Shown here piece by piece: positions 58,701 through 64,000 of a DNA stretch of 64,000 nucleotides. The translations under genes were made by a program, and so were the position numbers. This stretch comes from Pisolithus tinctorius (Eukaryota > Basidiomycota > Agaricomycetes > Boletales > Pisolithaceae). Each line of letters starts with the position of its first letter. Within the stretch, counting starts at the first letter, position 1. The notes below the pieces were generated by a model. The model was not told the DNA's origin. It searched no databases and saw only the letters and a program-made list of their open reading frames with translations. The stretch lies in NCBI GenBank assembly GCA_024663395.1, contig JANFAH010000040.1, positions 434,001 to 498,000 on the forward strand. The letters run 5' to 3'.

Positions 58701-60522
58701 CCTTGGGCCATTTCTGCCCCAAATTTCTTTTGCTATATCAGTCTTTCATTCCTTTGGTCATCAATGGGCTTGCCAGCTCATCTATCACCCTCGGAAACAA
58801 GAAGGATTTGGGCTTTCTGATGGAGAGGGTTGTGAGCGATTTCGGAGTTCAATTAAGCCACTAATACCATCTCTGCAAGTTTCTGGGGTATGCAATTAGT
58901 TGTGTCACAAAATGCAGGCTAATATTTTATTCAGTATCATCAATGCCTCTTTGTCATTGACTCCCAGGTGCACTATCTTGACATGAAGAGTCTTACTGGT
59001 CTTGGCCAGTGGCTTTTGTGGTGCTGGAACCACTGTCAAGAAAAAAAGACTTCTGCAAAAAAGGGTCTAAGAAAATCTGGAATCAATATTCAGACACTTC
59101 AAGCTGAATGGGAGGCTCAGGTTTCAGTACAAACCAAGCCAGCATCTCATAAGCTTCCTGTATAAGTCATTCCTCTTGCTGTGAGCTGACAATACATTAA
59201 GGGCACTCTGCAAAAGCCACAGAAAATTTTATAATGCAAATGATGGCAACTCAGAAATCACTGGAAACTTATGAAGCTAGACTAGATGAACTGGAGAAGG
59301 GTCTTCTCCAAGGAGGGGCTGATATGACAAATTTAAATATACAGTTAGCAGAGTGTCACAAAAAGATTACACATTTCAAGCAAGGTTCACAGAGACAGAG
59401 GGCAAGCCTTGGGATAGATGGGCTTGCAGAGCTTTCCAGGCTCCAGAATAGTTCCTTTCTTCAGGCTGGTGGTTCTTCCTCTTCTAGATTTATAAGTTGA
59501 TTGAATTCAAAGCATTCAGCTGCATATGCATGCATTAGCAATCAAGAAGTGTATCTGAGACCGTCTGTGTCAACAAAAGTTTGAATTAGAGAGACTAGAA
59601 CGGTCTTACCGACAGAAAGTTAGTGGTAAGTGGTGCTCTCAATCATTTGCCTCTTGTGGTTGACTGCTTTGAAGAACAAAAACTTCAAATCCATGTGGAA
59701 GGATCTGTCCGGTGAAGAGAACCAGGAATTGTCAAGCTTTCTACCTCCTACAATAATTTGTGTTTGCAGTTGGTAGCTCTCATCTGCCAGGGGAAAGCTC
59801 CTCAAGGGGCCATTGCACCTATACTGATCCAAAGGGATGGCTTGTTCAAACTAGATGTGGATGATGATATCTGGCAGGATATTGGTCTGGAGGATGATTT
59901 TGTGGGATTGCCACCAGCTTGGTTAGCTGATGATGCTTGGGGATCAGGTCACTCCTTGAGCTGAAGAGGTGTGAGGAGGAGGAAAGGAGGCTCCTGTATG
60001 AAAGAAAAACCTTGATGGAATGGCACTCAAAAGAATGGAGATGGCTGGAGACATGCAGGGTGGATGCAGGTAAGAGAGCTGTTGTGTCATTGCATGTATT
60101 AAGATAATTGAATGAAAATCAGGTGCAGATCTTGCATATGAACTGGACCACAGGGCTTCAGCACTAGCAAGTCTGAGTCTCTTGTGGCAGGAAAAATTGA
60201 GGGACTGTCCAGGAGGTGCTGATGAGAGCTGGGAGGCAAGGGTTGAAGAATGGAGGATTATGGATTATGCACCACTCATCATGGACATGGACAGAAATGA
60301 AGAGGTGGGATGGGAGGACTTGGAATCTGAGAATGATGATGGGGATGATGAAATGCTTGATGATGACTTGCTGTGTGTTGCTGAGGAATTTGCTCTTGCA
60401 GATGAATATCACCAACAGTTCAGTGAGATGTCATTGACAGAGTTCTCATGGGCAGATGACTGGGAATTAGATGTATTGGATATGGATCCCCCATCATCTC
60501 CAAGTAAAAGACCATGTAGATA
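55780..60522 (+). pseudogene. KDZ-family transposase (Kyakuja-Dileera-Zisupton), interrupted by a solo LTR
   Basis: DNA transposase in many exons. N-terminus: DELTPAHLDRLMEGL, KKMRQWQWWLSKSIPSLIKP, then a Cys-cluster region (CERPECSCISQRLKVLCV) and LGPTLAVSLQLLSLVRQVF with PNISAWCESLEAYL. A solo LTR (57004-57906) sits after YIQQHL. The core follows: PSEYL-stop-KHCPLCFG, DAIVCIDACFTQK, MTSAGEKQHYALALIKSLF, IGLLYDIGCQLEQSCRKWG, FHSFGHQWACQLIYHPRKQE and GLSDGEGCERFRSSIKPLIP, with the conserved acidic residues present. C-terminal coiled-coil exons (LGQWLLWCWNHCQEKK, LETYEARLDELEKGLLQGG, FELERLERSYRQKVS) lead to PILIQRDGLFKLDVDDDIWQ and an acidic end (stop at 60522). Stops include YL-TGA-KH where relatives have Arg (CGA). 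The start chosen is approximate; an ATG at 56065 is as likely. Confidence 0.88.
56999..57911 (-). mobile_element. Solo LTR of the non-coding LTR family inside the KDZ gene
   Basis: TGTCAAGTATGGG...GATATGACC at 57004-57906 (903 bp), flanked by a CACCT duplication at 56999-57003 and 57907-57911. The last base is C where other copies have A. Same orientation as the copy at 30826-31748. Confidence 0.92.
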
Positions 60523-60680
60523 ATGAAGCTAGTCTTGTATGTCTCTGAAAAATTCATTAGATGAGTGCCCATGGCATCTGAGGTGTTTTAATATACCAGG
60601 AGTATGCAAAATTGGGGGGATGCCCCCCAGTAACCTCAAAAGCTATGATGAAACATACTACTGGTGTCAGGAAAGGGGGT

Positions 60681-61340
60681 GGGATGTCCCACAGTAGCCT
60701 CTGAAGTTATCATGGGACATCCCACAGTAGCCTCTGAAGCTATCATGGGACATCCCACCAGCCCCTGGAAGGGGGGGTGGGATGTCCCACAGTAGCTTCC
60801 AAAGCTACCATGGGACATCCCATTGGCCTATGGAAGGGTGGTTGGGATGTCCCACAGTAGCCTCTGAAGCTATCATGGGACATCCCATTGACCTCTGGAA
60901 GGGGGGATGGGATGTCCCACAGTAGCTTCCAAAGCTACCATGGGACATCCCATTGGCCTATGGAAGGGTGGTTGGGATGTCCTACAGTAGCCTCTGAAGC
61001 TATCATGGGACATCCCATTGACCTCTGGAAGGGGGGATGGGATGTCCCACAGTAGCTTCCAAAGCTACCATGGGACATCCCATTGGCCTATGGAAGGGGG
61101 GGTGGGATGTCCCACAGTAGCCTCTGAAACTACCATGGGACATCCCATTGGCCCATGGAAGGGGGATGGGATGTCCCACAGTAGCCTCTGAAGCTATCAT
61201 GGGACATCCCATTGGCCTATGGAAGGGGGATGGGATGTCCCACAGTAGCCTCTGAAGTTATCATGGGACATCCCACTGGCCTATGGAAGGGGGGGCTGGG
61301 ATGTCCCACAGTATCCTCCAAAGCTATCAAGGGGCATCCC
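60681..61340 (+). repeat. Palindromic 65-bp minisatellite array, about ten units
   Basis: GGGATGTCCC starts at 60681, 60779, 60844, 60909, 60974, 61039, 61104, 61168, 61232 and 61298, a period of 64-66 bp after the first irregular step. Each unit can fold: GGGATGTCCCA pairs with TGGGACATCCC, followed by a 3-nt mismatch, a TAGC/GCTA stem and a 7-nt loop. It is the inverse of the array at 43945-44215. Confidence 0.88.
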
Positions 61341-61808
61341 ACTGTCCTGGGCATGGGGTCCCATGCCAATCAGATCATATAGCATCCTATGCCAGTGGGG
61401 CACTCACATGCTCATCCCCCACAATAGCATCATTTTGATACTATGTATGTATGTACCTCAACTGTAATTTGGAAACAAAAGTAGTGATCTTAGTAAGGAG
61501 TGACTGTTGTAACAAACACAAGAACTTACAGTACTATTGGGGGGATTCTGAATCCATTAACCTTTAGTAATTGACAGGTTTACCTTCATCCACATTGTAC
61601 AATTCTGCAGATGGCATCACACAAACACACTCATTGCCTGGTAGTCTTTAAATATCACTTAATATGTACAGTAAGTGTTTTTTGGGAGGGTAATGTTTTC
61701 ATCCATCCCCCCAGTTTGATGGGTATGCTCATTGTCTGGATGATGATCATAACAGCAATGTGTTTGTGAATGAAAGCTGGCATTCCAATGTGGGTGCAAG
61801 CTGCACAT
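61341..61808. other. No feature recognised
   Basis: AT-rich spacer between the minisatellite and the right inverted arm. Confidence 0.4.
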
Positions 61809-63068
61809 TTGCAGTTGAGGACCCCTGACACCTAAGGCAGCCATGGGACAGCCCAAAATATATTACCAAAGCACTGGGATTATGGGACATCCCAGGTCCT
61901 GCACACTGTAAATAGCCCTGGGACATGGCCAGATGTCCCTGGGATGACCTGGTCTGAGTGGCGTTTAGCTTGGATGATTTGTAGAAAAACTTCAGCCTAA
62001 ATGCTTATGAAAATTGGTTACCTGAAGTGTAACACAAGTCAAGAAGTCACCATTCTGGCTCATCAGGGACATTCTCTCAAGGCAACCTCAGCAAATGCTG
62101 GTGTACACTATAGTATAATTGATAGAATATGCTATCAGCACCATTGGTCTCTTCAGAAACCTGCTGGCAGTCATCTCCTGCACTGTTTCCCCACCAAATC
62201 CCCATGTGTCCTGGGACTAATCAGTACTGTGAGAGCTGAGAATTATGTGGAGGTTCAATCTGGCATTCATCCTATCATGAACAAACCATTCACCCACTAA
62301 CTACTACATCACAGTTGAAGAAAAGCCTGCCTGAAGGCTCAGGTGAAGCACAACCCTTCTGGCACTCCCAGTATCGTGGGAGGGTTGGCTTGACTGTACT
62401 CTGAGCTGAACTGGGGATCACTGGGAAGGACTTATTTGGTCATATAAGACTAAAGGAAATATCCAGTGCCAGATAGCAGGCCAGGAATGTGCAACCTGGT
62501 AGCTCAGTAGCATATCCCTCCCATGGTACCTGGAGTGAGAGAGGGTTTAGCTTCACCCTGACCTCCATACCAGATTCCCCTTCACAGAAATGCATTAGTT
62601 AATGGGTAAATGGTTTGTTCATGATAGGATGAATGCATTTGCTGAGGTTGCCTTGAGAGAATGTCCCTGATGAGCCAGAATGGTGACTTCTTGACTTGTG
62701 TTACAGTGAGGAGGCTTAGTAGTGCAAAATCACTGTTTGGCATTGTTTGTTTGTTGACCAATCATTCAGTAGACCATGTGATACATTATGTAAGCATTGG
62801 TGAGCATCTCACCTTGTTTTATATGTGTTCCCAAGGACTACATGCATATCACAAAGTTACATAATTGTCCCAATGAGCTCTCATTTTCATTTGGGTATTT
62901 TGTCATCAGTTTCTACTCAATTATTATGTAATATGGCTTGTCAGAGAGCCATGACCAGCTGCTATGATCCATCCACCAACACCTTGGACTCAATAATGAT
63001 AGTTCACTTGCTACACCATGGCTAATGAAAAACATGCAAACATTGGGACAGTTTTGTGAGCCACTGTA
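61809..63068 (-). repeat. Right arm of the long inverted duplication
   Basis: Reverse complement of 42530-43127, nearly identical by eye, apart from a 674-bp insert (62030-62703) absent from the left arm and a roughly 12-bp length difference. The outer end reads TTTTGTGAGCCACTGTA. Confidence 0.82.
62030..62703 (+). mobile_element. Insert with 69-bp perfect inverted repeats and a Tc1/mariner-like HTH fragment
   Basis: The ends TAACACAAGTCAAGAAGTC and its complement are perfect inverted repeats for 69 bp (62030-62098 and 62635-62703). Inside, at 62001-62300, the plus strand reads LKATSANAGVHYSIIDRICY, then QHHWSLQKPAGSH and RAENYVEVQSGIHPIMNKPF, which resembles the N-terminal helix-turn-helix of fungal Tc1/mariner transposases. 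A second inverted pair (about 62262-62300 against 62600-62637) extends the fold. There is no catalytic DDE/D part. It looks like a foldback made from the 5' end of a transposase gene. Confidence 0.6.
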
Positions 63069-63077
63069 GATACAAAT

Positions 63078-63485
63078 GTGCAATGCACAGCCCTCACATC
63101 ATGGAACACTTTGAACAAGCTAGTGAATGAGAGAAACCCCAACTTAACAGAACCAGTGAGGAGGGGTAAGTGGGAGGATGTCACATTGGCCAATGAAGAC
63201 ATCCCCCAGAAGAAGCCTAATGGGGGCAATGATTGTACTGAATGGCTCCCTAAGAAAGAAAAATCAAAGAGAAGGGTGAATGCTAAGAAGTCCACACCTT
63301 CAAAGGTTCCTCCCAATCCTGTAAAGGAAATGGTGGATAAAGTTGTCCACCAGGACCATAAGAGATATGAATGCCAAAAGACACCAAGGGCCATGGAACC
63401 TGTAAAACAGAAGAGCTATATTGGGCTTGCTTTTAAATGTCTTGAAAAGGGTGAGAAATGCACCAGTAAAACCAAAAGGAAATGA
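63078..63485 (+). CDS. Unknown basic protein fragment
   Basis: 135-residue open frame, rich in Lys, Asn and Pro: LVNERNPNLTEPVRRGKWED, then EWLPKKEKSKRRVNAKK and HQDHKRYECQKTPRAMEPVK. The composition is protein-like and basic, possibly nucleic-acid binding, but no family is recognised. It begins 10 bp beyond the right inverted arm. It may be an exon of a gene cut by that element. Confidence 0.3.
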   Translation: MQCTALTSWNTLNKLVNERNPNLTEPVRRGKWEDVTLANEDIPQKKPNGGNDCTEWLPKKEKSKRRVNAKKSTPSKVPPNPVKEMVDKVVHQDHKRYECQKTPRAMEPVKQKSYIGLAFKCLEKGEKCTSKTKRK

Positions 63486-64000
63486 AAATCAACATGTTGA
63501 TGCAAGTCAGCAGATAGTAGCGAGTCCAGCTCTAGCTCAAGCAATGGCTCTGAGAGTTTGTTATGATCATTACAAAGTGTAGCATTGGACCATTTCGCAT
63601 TTCTGTGGCTTTGAGGGGCTGCTGCTGCTAGGCACATGGTGCCAATATGATGGGACATACCTCCCCATGCCACACCTGAATTCTAGTAGTCATAGCCCCA
63701 CTGCAGAGTGAGCAATGAAATGTTTTTGATATGTTTTGGAAATCTCCACTATTTTATTTGCGCTGTTTGGGGTTTTCCCACGCATCTGGGATGTGTAATT
63801 GGCTTCCTGTTCACTCAATTCCCAATGGACTGCCCTGAAACCCTGTACATAGGTGGAGGTAGACATGGAGAATGCAGCCAATGTATTAAATATGGCAACC
63901 ACCCAGTGAGGGAGACATGGTGTGATGGTTTCTGGCATTTTTCATTCCTGTTATCACTCATCAACTAGAAAGGTTGATTGGTTGATTTTTGGACATTGTG
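63486..64000. other. No feature recognised
   Basis: Short open stretches only. Confidence 0.4.

Noticed and set aside
60681..61340. CRISPR-like regular repeats
   Set aside because: The spacers are repeats too, units are 65 bp throughout, and the setting is a eukaryotic genome.
1..64000. tRNA, rRNA or other structural RNA genes
   Set aside because: No cloverleaf-type or rRNA-like sequence was seen; the only tRNA-related match is the Copia primer-binding site.

Overview
This window looks like transposon-packed chromatin from an agaricomycete (mushroom-forming) fungus. The evidence is the mix of element families: a Plavaka-type (Tnp2/CACTA) transposase, a KDZ transposase, a chromodomain Ty3/Gypsy element, a Ty1/Copia element primed from half of the initiator tRNA, and a PIF/Harbinger element. 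Genes are split by short introns (about 50 nt). I found no tRNA, rRNA, CRISPR array or intact housekeeping gene. Almost every gene is a transposon gene or the broken remains of one. I did not try to name the species.

Layout. 1-4 kb: two tandem, diverged, decayed WD40-like genes with a minus-strand fragment between them. 4.5-6.3 kb: an interrupted 315-bp tandem repeat. 6.7-11.3 kb: a Plavaka-type transposase pseudogene on the minus strand whose N-terminal region is built from duplicated exon+intron modules. 11.3-15.5 kb: gene fragments, a truncated LTR and a transposon-associated C-terminal domain gene. 15.8-41.3 kb: one nested stack. A Copia element (191-bp LTRs, TSD CCTCT) was hit in gag by a large non-coding LTR element (about 920-bp LTRs, TSD CAAAG). 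A LTR of that element was hit by a chromovirus (395-bp LTRs, TSD AGTAG). Two 1.8-kb solo-LTR-like copies also lie in the stack, and a PIF/Harbinger element (TSD TTA) sits in the Copia RNase H. 42.5-63.1 kb: a 20.5-kb block bounded by inverted, nearly identical segments and inverted copies of one minisatellite. It contains two multi-exon genes of unknown function, two solo LTRs with perfect TSDs, and a KDZ transposase pseudogene.

Mutation pattern. The older elements are very poor in CpG. The two youngest insertions (the chromovirus and the Harbinger element) still have many CpG sites. The differences between paired LTRs of both the Copia element and the chromovirus fall entirely at CpG sites (CG in one copy and TG or CA in the other, or TG against CA). 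Several inactivating stops are CGA to TGA changes. This points to methylation-linked or RIP-like CpG mutation as the main force breaking these genes.

How the parts may work together. The non-coding LTR element and the chromovirus share an unusual start signal: an 11-nt primer-binding site two bases inside the LTR that is complementary to a stretch of the same LTR lying about 30 nt downstream of a TATA-like box. This is the Tf1/sushi self-priming layout, and it suggests the non-coding element is copied by enzymes of a related chromovirus.
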